Assembly: GCA_036005125.1 (NCBI GenBank)
Contig: DASYQV010000266.1
Span: forward strand, 1-9,529
Direction: 5' to 3'
DNA length: 9,529 bases
Source of the DNA: DASYQV01 sp036005125
GTDB taxonomy: Bacteria; Acidobacteriota; Vicinamibacteria; Vicinamibacterales; UBA2999
The translations under genes were made by a program, and so were the position numbers. Each line of letters opens with the position of its first letter. The first letter of the stretch is position 1. Below are positions 1 through 9,483 of this stretch, in pieces. A model generated the notes under the pieces. That model was not told the DNA's origin. It saw nothing but the letters and a program-made list of their open reading frames with translations, and did not search any database.

Positions 1-39
1 GGGGCCAGCTTCATCGGCTGGGGATACGACGTGCGCTGA
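1..39 (+). CDS. C-terminal end of an unidentified protein (partial)
   Basis: The window opens in an open frame that reads GASFIGWGYDVR and stops at TGA (37-39). Eleven of the 12 sense codons end in G or C, as in the clear genes of this window, so this is probably the true tail of a gene that begins outside. It converges on the thioredoxin gene, with 12 bp between the two stop codons. Too little is visible to assign a family. Confidence 0.45.
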   Translation, partial: GASFIGWGYDVR

Positions 40-51
40 TTCGCGCCGGTC

Positions 52-525
52 TCAGGCGGCGGTGGCGGGGAGCGCGCCTCGTACGAATGCGAGAATATCG
101 GCTGCGGGACGGGCGCCGGAGGTTCTCTTCAGCTCGCGGCCTGTATGCAGCACCGCCATCGTCGGGATCGAGGCAATGCGATATCGCCGCGCGATCTCTG
201 GCAGCGCCTCGGTGTTGACCTTGACCACCAGAAACTCACCGGCCCCGGTGCGAGCCACTTTCTCCAGCTCGGGCGCCACCATGCGGCACGGCCCGCACCA
301 GGGGGCCCAGAAGTCCACGACGATGGGGCGCACGGAATCCTTCACGAGCGCGTCGAAGGTCGCCTCGGACGGGACCTCAATCGGCGTGGCTGGCAGCTGC
401 AGAGGTGCCTTGCACTTGCCGCATCTGGCCGGCTTGTCGAGCTTACGATAATCGATGCGGTTCTTCGTGCCGCACGCGGGACACGTCACCAACACGCCGC
501 GGTCGTCGAGGGTCACAGCGCTCAT
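52..525 (-). CDS. trxC: Thioredoxin 2-type protein with N-terminal zinc ribbon
   Basis: This is a cytoplasmic thiol-disulfide oxidoreductase that reduces protein disulfides, normally recharged by thioredoxin reductase. It has 157 residues, against about 139 for E. coli TrxC. The N-terminal zinc ribbon has two CxxC pairs, C15/C18 and C35/C38. The thioredoxin fold follows from about residue 50, with the active site WCGPC at 76-80 and the cis-proline of the SIPT segment at P121. The zinc ribbon is what separates the TrxC type from TrxA. No signal peptide is visible. The ATG at 525-523 is preferred because the ribbon starts a few residues later and a -10-like TACAAT lies 6 nt upstream; there is no Shine-Dalgarno sequence. 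The gene lies 47 bp downstream of the cupin-domain gene on the same strand, so it may also be read through from there. The family call is secure; the trxC symbol rests on architecture. Confidence 0.93.
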   Translation of the reverse strand: MSAVTLDDRGVLVTCPACGTKNRIDYRKLDKPARCGKCKAPLQLPATPIEVPSEATFDALVKDSVRPIVVDFWAPWCGPCRMVAPELEKVARTGAGEFLVVKVNTEALPEIARRYRIASIPTMAVLHTGRELKRTSGARPAADILAFVRGALPATAA

Positions 526-531
526 CGAGAT

Positions 532-537
532 ATTGTA
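532..537 (-). promoter_or_regulatory. Candidate -10 box for a leaderless thioredoxin transcript
   Basis: TACAAT matches the -10 consensus at 5 of 6 bases and lies exactly 6 nt before the ATG of the thioredoxin gene, so transcription would start at or next to the A of the start codon. No good -35 hexamer lies 16-18 bp upstream, and no GGAGG-like sequence precedes the ATG. Confidence 0.45.
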
Positions 538-572
538 CGGCCGATGACGCTGCCCACGATCGATCCGGACGG

Positions 573-1403
573 CTACGGTGCCGTCGACACCTCGCAGGAT
601 TCGCCGCTCAGGATGGCGAGCAGAATCAGCGGTCGGCGGCCGCGCCGTGTGAAGGCATGCGATATCCCACGTGGGATCATGGCGAAGTGACCGGTTGCCA
701 GCGTCAGATCGCGCCCGTTCATCCGCAGCGTGCCCTCCCCGCCAAGCACATAGTAAATGGACTCAGCGCGCTCATAGACACGCTCTGGCTGCGGCTCGTT
801 CAGTTGAATCATCCTGACGCGCGCGTTTCCGCTGCATCCAAGCGGTGATTCGCGGCGGGGCGCGCGGCCGATGAACTCGGCATCGAGAAGATCGAGAATG
901 GAGACGATTCTCGGCTGTCCCGGTGGTCCAAGGGCGGGAGCAGGAGTCGGCGGTGGAGGTGGAGGCGCCGGCGACGGCGCGGGTTGTTGGGCGGCCACAA
1001 CCGGCGGTGCCTGCACGGGCGCGGGGTTCAGCATGACATCGACGTCGGTTCTCTGACCGGCGCGGGCTGTAATTTCCCGCTCGAACGTGATGACCCGGCT
1101 GCCGCTGAACCGTACTCGGTACGTTCCCGCCCGCACGTTGGTAAAGTGCACAGAGCCATGCTCGTCGGTGTCACCTTCGCGGTCGGCCGGCCCGCTGGCC
1201 ACCACGTGGATGTCCGGGAGCGCGGCGCCCTTCGGATCGGTCACGGTAATCACCACGGTCGTTCGCGCGGGTGGCGCGGCGGGTCGTGGGGCGGCCGGAC
1301 GTGGTTGGGCGGGCACGGGGGGCTGTGCCTGCCGTGCTGCGGTCTGGGCGATGATGACCGCCGGCACGAGCAACAACAAGCTGAGCAGCAGCGCGTTACG
1401 CAT
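573..1403 (-). CDS. Exported protein with carboxypeptidase-regulatory-like domain and degenerate cupin domain
   Basis: The protein has 276 residues from the ATG at 1403-1401. Residues 1-20 (MRNALLLSLLLLVPAVIIAQ) form a signal peptide, so the protein is probably periplasmic or secreted. A Pro/Ala linker (about 26-47) leads to a carboxypeptidase-regulatory-like beta-sandwich (about 48-126, with the typical VTDPKGAALPDIHV start and a GTYRVRF strand). A second, very proline-rich linker (127-164) follows, then a cupin barrel (about 193-273). The cupin keeps ESIYYVLGGEG (214-224) and the second motif IPRGISHAF with H249. It lacks the paired His of motif 1, so a metal-dependent catalytic role is doubtful; sugar or ligand binding or a structural role is possible. 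C190 and C270 flank the barrel and could form a disulfide. A TTG 12 codons upstream is in frame, but it is also the start of a -35-like TTGACG and would spoil the signal peptide. The gene is divergent from pepT. Its function is unknown. Confidence 0.85.
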   Translation of the reverse strand: MRNALLLSLLLLVPAVIIAQTAARQAQPPVPAQPRPAAPRPAAPPARTTVVITVTDPKGAALPDIHVVASGPADREGDTDEHGSVHFTNVRAGTYRVRFSGSRVITFEREITARAGQRTDVDVMLNPAPVQAPPVVAAQQPAPSPAPPPPPPTPAPALGPPGQPRIVSILDLLDAEFIGRAPRRESPLGCSGNARVRMIQLNEPQPERVYERAESIYYVLGGEGTLRMNGRDLTLATGHFAMIPRGISHAFTRRGRRPLILLAILSGESCEVSTAP

Positions 1404-1409
1404 GTACGC

Positions 1410-1439
1410 ATCTAACAGCCGTTTCAAGAGGGACGTCAA
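1410..1439 (-). promoter_or_regulatory. Candidate promoter for the cupin-domain gene, leaderless
   Basis: Reading on the minus strand, TTGACG (1439-1434, 5 of 6 to the -35 consensus) is followed by an 18-bp spacer and TTAGAT (1415-1410). A further 6 nt lead to the ATG at 1403. The -10 is weak (3 of 6), but spacing and position match the other two complete minus-strand genes of the window. No Shine-Dalgarno sequence precedes the ATG. The box faces away from pepT, whose GTG lies 47 bp from this ATG. Confidence 0.45.
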
Positions 1440-1450
1440 GGATAAGAGAC

Positions 1451-2689
1451 GTGGGACCGACCAGCGTCCTCGCTCGGTTTCTCCGCTACGTTAAGGTGGA
1501 TACCCGCTCCGACGAGAGCGCCAGGAGCTCGCCGAGCACGCCGGGCCAGCTCCTGCTGCTGCAGCAACTCGCCGCGGAGCTGCGCGCGATCGGTGCGCAC
1601 CCGGTCCTCCTCGACAATCTCGGCCAGGTGACGGCGACGATTTCGTCCAGTCCCTCCGTATTCGGTGTCCCAGCAATCGGGTTCGTCGCCCACGTCGATA
1701 CGTCGCCGGAGTTGAGCGGCGAGAACGTCAAGCCGATCGTGCACCGGGCGTGGGATGGCGGCGACCTGGTCCTTCCCGATGCCGCCGATGCCGTGTTCAC
1801 GCGCGAAGACCCGGTGCTTGCCGCCCACGTCGGACACGATCTCGTGACAGCATCCGGCGCGACGCTTCTGGGGTCGGACGACAAGGCCGGCGTGGCAGAG
1901 ATCATGGCGGCCGCCGAGTACCTGATCGCGCATCCCGAGATCAAGCATGGTCCGGTACGTATCGCCTTCACGGCGGACGAAGAGATTGGTCGCGGCGCGG
2001 CGCGCTTCGACATCAAGAGCTTCGACGCCGTCTGCGCGTACACGGTCGATGGCGGGGAGGTCGGCGACCTGGAGACGGAGAGCTTCTCGGCCAACAAGCT
2101 CACCGTGATCTTCCACGGCTTCAACATGCACCCCGGATATGCGAAAGGACGCATGATCAACGCCGTGCGTCTGGCGTCGGCGTTCGTCGACACGCTGCCG
2201 AAGGATTCGCTCTCGCCGGAGACCACCGAGGGCTATGAGGGATACCTGCATCCGTTCACCGTCGACGCGATGGTCGAACGGACGACGGTCCGCCTGCTGG
2301 TCCGCGACTTCGCGACCGAGGGGCTGAAGCAGAAGGAAGCGCTCGTCGAAGATATCGCGCGCGCAATTGTCGCGCGTCAGCCGGGAGCCCGGTTCGAGGT
2401 GCAGGTCGAGGAGCAGTACCGCAACATGCGTGAAATCCTCGATCGGCATCCGAAGGTGGTGGAGAATGCATCCGAGGCGATTCGCCGTGCCGGTCTCGAC
2501 GTGCGGATGCGCCCCATTCGCGGCGGGACCGATGGCTCGCGCCTCTCGTTCATGGGGCTGCCGACGCCCAACCTCTTTGCCGGGCAGCACAACATTCACT
2601 CGCGCCTGGAGTGGACCTCGGTGCAGGACATGGAGAAAGCAGTGGAGGTGATCGTGGGCCTGTGCCAGGTCTGGGCGGAGAGATCGTAG
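1451..2689 (+). CDS. pepT: Peptidase T (M20 tripeptide aminopeptidase)
   Basis: This cytoplasmic two-zinc aminopeptidase removes the N-terminal residue of tripeptides in peptide salvage. Its 412 residues match the family (about 408). It is collinear with E. coli PepT as I remember it, with identical or near-identical blocks such as AIGFVAHVDTSPELSG, LLGSDDKAG, ADEEIG, AYTVDGGEVG, TEGYEGYLHP and RPIRGGTDGSRLSFMGL. Predicted metal and catalytic residues are H81 and D83 (HVDTSP), D143, E177/E178, D200 and H383. H227 (NMHPG) lies in the dimerisation lid domain. The start is a GTG at 1451; the protein begins 7 residues before the conserved ARFLRYVKVDT segment and no better start is available. The ribosome site is weak (AAGAGA). 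The start lies 47 bp from the divergent cupin-domain gene, and the stop runs directly into the 11-bp repeat array. The assignment is very secure. Confidence 0.96.
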   Translation: MGPTSVLARFLRYVKVDTRSDESARSSPSTPGQLLLLQQLAAELRAIGAHPVLLDNLGQVTATISSSPSVFGVPAIGFVAHVDTSPELSGENVKPIVHRAWDGGDLVLPDAADAVFTREDPVLAAHVGHDLVTASGATLLGSDDKAGVAEIMAAAEYLIAHPEIKHGPVRIAFTADEEIGRGAARFDIKSFDAVCAYTVDGGEVGDLETESFSANKLTVIFHGFNMHPGYAKGRMINAVRLASAFVDTLPKDSLSPETTEGYEGYLHPFTVDAMVERTTVRLLVRDFATEGLKQKEALVEDIARAIVARQPGARFEVQVEEQYRNMREILDRHPKVVENASEAIRRAGLDVRMRPIRGGTDGSRLSFMGLPTPNLFAGQHNIHSRLEWTSVQDMEKAVEVIVGLCQVWAERS

Positions 2690-2690
2690 G

Positions 2691-2820
2691 GTCAGATCGG
2701 GGTCAGATCGGGGTCAGATCGGGGTCAGAACGGGGTCAGATCGGGGTCAGAACGGGGTCAGAACGGGGTCAGAACGGGGTCAGAACGGGGTCAGAACGGG
2801 GTCAGAACGGGGTCAGACCC
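2691..2820. repeat. Array of twelve 11-bp tandem repeats
   Basis: GTCAGA recurs at 2691, 2702, 2713, 2724, 2735, 2746, 2757, 2768, 2779, 2790, 2801 and 2812, an exact 11-bp period over 130 bp. The unit is GTCAGAWCGGG. The base after GTCAGA reads T,T,T,A,T,A,A,A,A,A,A,C along the array, so variants are ordered as expected for slippage or unequal exchange. The last copy turns into GGGTCAGACCC, an inverted repeat around one base. The array starts right after the pepT stop and ends 54 bp before the thiC -10 box. Its period is close to one helical turn. It is not CRISPR-like, as it has no spacers. Confidence 0.95.
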
Positions 2821-2874
2821 TGGTGATGAGCCGACTCAAGGTTTTGGGACGAAACGCACCCTCCAGGTTTGACC

Positions 2875-2880
2875 TATAAT
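2875..2880 (+). promoter_or_regulatory. -10 box of the thiC promoter
   Basis: A perfect TATAAT lies 10 bp upstream of the riboswitch, which puts the transcription start at about 2887, just before the aptamer. No convincing -35 hexamer sits 16-18 bp upstream; TTGACC directly abuts the box and is too close to serve. An activator or an unusual -35 may be used. Confidence 0.7.
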
Positions 2881-2890
2881 TCGGCACTGT

Positions 2891-2967
2891 CCGCCAGGGG
2901 TATCCCCGCAAGGGATTGAGATACACCCTTGGAACCTGATCCGGTTGAAACCGGCGGAGGGAGCGCG

Positions 2968-2968
<1 letters not shown>
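2891..2968 (+). ncRNA. TPP riboswitch (THI box) upstream of thiC
   Basis: This is the thiamine pyrophosphate aptamer in the thiC leader. AGGGGT (2896-2901) pairs with ACCCT in CACCCTT to form P2. ATCCC (2902-2906) and GGGAT (2912-2916) form P3 with loop CGCAA, followed by the conserved TGAGA. GAACCTGATCCGG (2932-2944) and the hairpin CCGG-TTGAAA-CCGG form P4 and P5, ending in CGGAGGGA. An outer P1 can form between CCGC (2891-2894) and GCGG (2965-2968). The thiC Shine-Dalgarno sequence GGAGG (2956-2960) is part of the aptamer's P4 strand, and the first base of the GTG start can pair in P1. Bound TPP should therefore block translation initiation directly, with no separate terminator hairpin. 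The family match is very strong; the mechanism is an inference from overlap. Confidence 0.96.
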
Positions 2969-4599
<1,631 letters not shown>

Positions 4600-4643
4600 C
4601 GCGCCGTGCTCTGTGCAGCGCTCGAGGGAGGATGGAAAGCGGT

Positions 4644-4722
4644 GGCTACGGGCTCCGGACTTCGGGCTACAGGCAGGATTCAGCGTGCGATTCCGGTAGC
4701 CTGAAGTCTGAGGCCCGCAGCC
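4644..4722. repeat. Long imperfect inverted repeat between convergent genes
   Basis: Two 27-nt arms (4644-4670 and 4696-4722) match at 22 of 27 positions when one is reverse-complemented, with a 25-nt loop. All five differences are transitions, so each is a G-U wobble on one strand or the other. The arms are built from degenerate GGCTAC/GGGCT/GACTTC units. The element lies between the stop of thiC and the stop of the minus-strand gene at 4732. It may fold at the 3' ends of both transcripts, but no U-run follows on either side, so it is not a classic intrinsic terminator. It could also be one copy of a dispersed palindromic repeat. Confidence 0.8.
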
Positions 4723-4731
4723 GATCGCGCG

Positions 4732-5259
4732 TCACTTCTGTGCCTGACCCGGCGGCGGCGGGACGATCATGATGATCGTCGGAAACCGCTCCGGCGTCGC
4801 GCCACGCTTCGGGTTCGGGTAACCCTGCATTCCTCCCCACGTATAGTCCTTGACCGTCACGCCGGGCGGAAACGCCATGGTCTCCTGTCGAAAGCGCCCG
4901 ACCTCGAACATATGCGTGGCGGGTTGTTCGAACACGAGATCGCCTTTGGTCTTCAACTGCAGCCGGTAATACGCCACGATTTCCGGGAACGTCGCCGTCG
5001 AGCCGAAGACGTAGTACCGCTGGCCGCGGCCTGCATCGTAGGACACGATAAACTCGGCCGTGGGATAGATCGGAAAGCCGAGCGTTGCCTCTGTCGGCGC
5101 GCCCGGATCCGCAGGCACCTCACGCGCTGGCGCGGCGGGTCGCGGCGCCGGCGTCCCGCGCGGCGGCTGACCCGCGCCCGGAAAGGGCTGCGGCGTCTGC
5201 GCCGCCACGACCGCCGCCAGCGCGAGGCAGCCGAGCAGCGTGAGTCCAATTCGCATCAT
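4732..5259 (-). CDS. Exported protein of unknown function
   Basis: The protein has 175 residues from the ATG at 5259-5257. An N-terminal signal peptide (about 1-21, MMRIGLTLLGCLALAAVVAAQ) is followed by a Pro/Ala-rich linker to about residue 55. A compact domain then holds GFPIYPTAEFIVSYDAGRGQ, the aromatic segment RYYVFGSTATFPEIVAYYR, and a conserved-looking block GVTVKDYTWGG. It ends in a proline run. I do not recognise a named family; the layout resembles small periplasmic hypothetical proteins of Acidobacteriota. An LLGC string at 8-11 lies inside the hydrophobic core, too early for a good lipobox, so cleavage by signal peptidase I is more likely. A GTG six codons upstream is in frame but lies within the promoter. 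The gene is divergent from the M20 peptidase, with 9 bp between start codons, and convergent with thiC. Confidence 0.8.
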   Translation of the reverse strand: MMRIGLTLLGCLALAAVVAAQTPQPFPGAGQPPRGTPAPRPAAPAREVPADPGAPTEATLGFPIYPTAEFIVSYDAGRGQRYYVFGSTATFPEIVAYYRLQLKTKGDLVFEQPATHMFEVGRFRQETMAFPPGVTVKDYTWGGMQGYPNPKRGATPERFPTIIMIVPPPPGQAQK

Positions 5260-5265
5260 GTGCTC

Positions 5266-5295
5266 ATTATGCGCCACGTTCTAGCGTTCTGCGAA
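5266..5295 (-). promoter_or_regulatory. Candidate leaderless promoter inside the start of the divergent peptidase gene
   Basis: On the minus strand, TTCGCA (5295-5290, 4 of 6 to consensus), an 18-bp spacer and CATAAT (5271-5266, 5 of 6) lie 6 nt upstream of the ATG at 5259. The -10 box overlaps the ATG of the plus-strand peptidase gene (5269-5271), so the two genes share their control region. No Shine-Dalgarno sequence is present. Confidence 0.45.
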
Positions 5296-6408
5296 TCCGA
5301 ACAGCCGTGGCTGCTCGAGACCATTCGAGCGCTCGTGGCTCGCGAGTCGCCCACGCACGACAAGTCTGCCGTTGACGCCTGCGGACGGGAGCTCCGACAG
5401 CGCCTGGAGGCGATCGGCGCGCGCGTCACGTCCATCGCACAGTCCGTCGCCGGCGATCATCTTCGCGCCGAGTTCGGCCGGGGCGATCGACAGATCCTGC
5501 TACTTGGCCACTTCGACACGGTCTGGGATGTCGGACAGCTCCGCTTCATGCCGCTCGCTGAAGGCGACGGGCGCCTGCACGGTCCCGGCGTCTTCGACAT
5601 GAAAGCCGGGATCGCGCTCGGGATGTTGGCGACCCGGGCGCTCTTCGAGCGAGATGACGCTCCAGAGGCGAAGGTCGTGATGCTGTGGACCGCTGATGAG
5701 GAAACCGGCAGCGCGACCTCGCGTCCGCTGATCGAGATGGAGGCGGGCCGCAGCGCCGCCGTCCTGGTGCTCGAGCCAGCTCTGCCTGGCGGTGCCGTCA
5801 AGACGAGCCGCAAGGGGTGCGGCAGCTACGAGCTCGTGGTCCATGGTGTACCGGCGCACGCCGGCGTCGACCCGTCGAAGGGTGCCAGCGCGATCCATGA
5901 GCTGGCGCGTCAGATTCTACGTCTCGAAGCGCTGCAGGATCCCGTTCGCGGCGTAACCCTTAACGTCGGTGTCGTGTCGGGCGGTACCCGGAGAAACGTC
6001 GTTGCCGCCGAGGCCCGGGCGAGCATCGATGTCCGCGTGCCGACGATGGCGGATGCGGTGGCTGTGGACGGGGCGCTGAGAAAGCTCGCACCCGAATTGC
6101 CTGGCACGCGCCTCGAACTGCGTGGCGCCATCGATCGGCCGCCGCTCGAGCGGGGCGCTGCGGTGATCCACGTGTACGAAATCGCGCGAGACGTCGCGGC
6201 CGCGCTGGGAAAAACGTTGGACGAGGGTGCCACGGGCGGAGGCTCGGACGGAAACTTCACCGCGGCCCTTGGCGTGCCGACGCTCGATGGCCTCGGTGCG
6301 ATCGGTGATGGCGCGCACGCCGTCCACGAGCACGTCGTCGTCTCGGAGCTCGCCTGGCGTGCTGCCTTGATTGTGGGGCTCGTTGATCGGCTGGTCGCCG
6401 ACGTGTGA
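5269..6408 (+). CDS. M20-family metallopeptidase, carboxypeptidase G2-like
   Basis: The 379-residue protein belongs to the zinc-dependent M20 peptidases. By motif style it is closest to glutamate carboxypeptidase (CPG2), which removes C-terminal glutamate from folates or peptides; the true substrate cannot be read from the sequence. Predicted metal and catalytic residues are H81 and D83 (LLGHFDTVWD), D110 (GPGVFDMKAG), E144/E145 (TADEETGS), E169 and H353 (HAVHEHV). The lid domain contains PAHAG with H197. GATGGGSDGNF (320-330) is the conserved glycine-rich turn before the last His. CPG2 itself has a signal peptide, but none is visible here, so this enzyme is probably cytoplasmic. The ATG at 5269 fits the family start (ALVARESPTHDK at 21-32) and is preferred, although the frame stays open upstream to 4912 across the opposite gene. 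No Shine-Dalgarno sequence precedes it, so the mRNA leader is very short or absent. Confidence 0.92.
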   Translation: MRHVLAFCESEQPWLLETIRALVARESPTHDKSAVDACGRELRQRLEAIGARVTSIAQSVAGDHLRAEFGRGDRQILLLGHFDTVWDVGQLRFMPLAEGDGRLHGPGVFDMKAGIALGMLATRALFERDDAPEAKVVMLWTADEETGSATSRPLIEMEAGRSAAVLVLEPALPGGAVKTSRKGCGSYELVVHGVPAHAGVDPSKGASAIHELARQILRLEALQDPVRGVTLNVGVVSGGTRRNVVAAEARASIDVRVPTMADAVAVDGALRKLAPELPGTRLELRGAIDRPPLERGAAVIHVYEIARDVAAALGKTLDEGATGGGSDGNFTAALGVPTLDGLGAIGDGAHAVHEHVVVSELAWRAALIVGLVDRLVADV

Positions 6409-6431
6409 TCGACGCGCCGACCTTCTTCGGG

Positions 6432-6465
6432 CGAGCGCCGAGCTGGCCCTTCAGAAAGGCGCTCG
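6432..6465 (+). terminator. Hairpin after the M20 peptidase gene
   Basis: CGAGCGCC (6432-6439) and GGCGCTCG (6458-6465) form a perfect 8-bp stem with an 18-nt loop, beginning 23 nt after the stop codon. No T-run follows, so it may be a transcript-end or stabilising hairpin rather than a standard intrinsic terminator. Confidence 0.4.
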
Positions 6466-6770
6466 AACGACCGTCGTCCGCTTCCGGCGCCCGCTCCCGA
6501 TTGAGCTAGAAGCTGTGGGGTCAACGGGCACTGCTTGTCGAGCTTTGCGCCCCGCGCGTGCGAAGCTGCGACGATCAGACAGCACGTGTTCACCTGCTGC
6601 CGTCAGAATACCCACCCGGGTGCCAACGGAGGTGCTAGAGGGTCCTGGAGCCTGAAAGGGCGTAAGTATGCGGCAGTGTGTCGGTATTTGAAACCGCGCG
6701 TTTTCCGGGAGCGCGCTGCGGCCCGGCTGGCTGTTCGATGTCGCACCGGTTTGCCAAACTTTTCCGAGCT

Positions 6771-6787
6771 TTCGCCCTGTCGGCGAA
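6771..6787. repeat. Short perfect inverted repeat upstream of clp
   Basis: TTCGCC-CTGTC-GGCGAA is a 6-bp stem with a 5-nt loop, about 130 bp before the clp start. It could be an operator half-site pair or a chance hairpin. It matches no regulator site I know, including CIRCE and HAIR. Confidence 0.3.
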
Positions 6788-6906
6788 GACCCCCACACTA
6801 CCTGCGCGGAGTGAAATCGCCTCTAACTTTCGCCTCGACATTGTGGCTCTTCTGTAGCGCAGGGTGACGGCACCACGATGCTAATGCGAAGAAGAACTGA
6901 CATTGT

Positions 6907-6911
6907 GGAGG
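6907..6911 (+). promoter_or_regulatory. Ribosome binding site deciding the clp start
   Basis: GGAGG precedes the double ATG at 6915 and 6918; spacing is 3 nt to the first and 6 nt to the second, which favours 6918. It is the only good Shine-Dalgarno sequence near the gene start; the AGGAG at 6984-6988 is 13 nt from the alternative GTG at 7002. Confidence 0.6.
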
Positions 6912-6917
6912 TCGATG

Positions 6918-9299
<2,382 letters not shown>

Positions 9300-9318
9300 T
9301 GCGGCCTGTCGATCGCGA

Positions 9319-9347
9319 GGTCAAATCAAAGGTCAAAGGTCAAAGGT
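9319..9347. repeat. Short AGGTCAA heptamer repeats after clp
   Basis: Just after the clp stop there are four close copies of an AGGTCAA-like unit: AGGTCAA, an ATCAA variant, then AGGTCAA and AGGTCAA, ending in AGGT. The last copies are in exact 7-bp tandem. They do not resemble the 11-bp array beyond the shared GGTCA core. Confidence 0.6.
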
Positions 9348-9349
9348 AG

Positions 9350-9366
9350 GGCGCGCGGAGCGCGCC
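9350..9366 (+). terminator. Hairpin after the clp gene
   Basis: GGCGCGC-GGA-GCGCGCC is a perfect 7-bp G/C stem with a 3-nt loop, 50 nt after the clp stop. No T-run follows, so it is a weak candidate for intrinsic termination and may only stabilise the 3' end. Confidence 0.4.
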
Positions 9367-9392
9367 AAGAGAGGTTGGGTCTAACCAGGCGA

Positions 9393-9410
9393 CAGACTGT
9401 GTGAAAACTC
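9393..9410 (+). mobile_element. Possible left terminal repeat of the insertion sequence
   Basis: CAGACTGTGTGAAAACTC lies 74 bp before the transposase-like ATG, at a distance expected for an insertion-sequence end. TGTGTGAAAAC resembles ends I associate with such elements. The opposite end is outside the window, so the repeat cannot be confirmed. Confidence 0.25.
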
Positions 9411-9421
9411 CGAAACACTCC

Positions 9422-9449
9422 TTGCGTCCCTGAGGATGATAGCTACAAT
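9422..9449 (+). promoter_or_regulatory. Candidate promoter of the transposase-like gene
   Basis: TTGCGT (9422-9427), a 16-bp spacer and TACAAT (9444-9449) precede the ATG at 9484. The -10 matches at 5 of 6 bases; the -35 is weak. The transcript would have a leader of about 28 nt that contains the ribosome site GGAGG (9472-9476). Confidence 0.4.
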
Positions 9450-9483
9450 GCGCGCCAAGACCAACGACATCGGAGGCGGCGGC

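Larger units (their letters stand above)
6409..6917. other. Intergenic stretch without a recognisable gene
   Basis: About 500 bp separate the M20 peptidase from the Clp ATPase. Open frames of up to about 115 codons exist on both strands, but their translations look like random coding of GC-rich DNA: no domain, no hydrophobic segment and many Arg/Ser/Pro residues. I see no tRNA, no CIRCE operator and no clear heat-shock promoter. The stretch holds two hairpins (6432-6465 and 6771-6787). The clp promoter should lie here, but no -35/-10 pair is good enough to mark. Confidence 0.6.

Noticed and set aside
1436..2599. A 387-codon minus-strand open frame opposite pepT
   Set aside because: It is an antisense shadow; pepT on the plus strand is collinear with the whole family.
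2691..2820. A CRISPR array
   Set aside because: Units are 11 bp in direct tandem without spacers, and no cas genes are nearby.
2611..2826. A short plus-strand open frame through the 11-bp repeats with a GQIGVR/GQNGVR-type peptide repeat
   Set aside because: Eleven-bp units give a repeated peptide automatically whenever no stop arises; it overlaps the end of pepT in another frame and has no ribosome site.
2929..2967. A TTG upstream start for thiC
   Set aside because: It lies inside the conserved riboswitch aptamer and precedes the Shine-Dalgarno sequence; GTG 2968 fits better.
5227..5259. A lipoprotein signal (LLGC) in the exported protein
   Set aside because: The Cys is only the 11th residue and the hydrophobic stretch continues past it; a signal peptidase I site after the VVAAQ region is more likely.
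4912..5268. An N-terminal extension of the M20 peptidase by 119 codons
   Set aside because: It runs antisense across the exported-protein gene and gives an Arg-rich sequence; the family's usual start fits the ATG at 5269.
6680..6705. A T-arm-like hairpin (CGGT-ATTTGAA-ACCG), possible tRNA piece
   Set aside because: The loop lacks the TTC start, and no acceptor, D or anticodon arm can be formed around it.
6451..6867. Open frames of 110-115 codons on both strands before clp
   Set aside because: There is no ribosome site, no domain and no coding-type third-position bias; they overlap one another on opposite strands.
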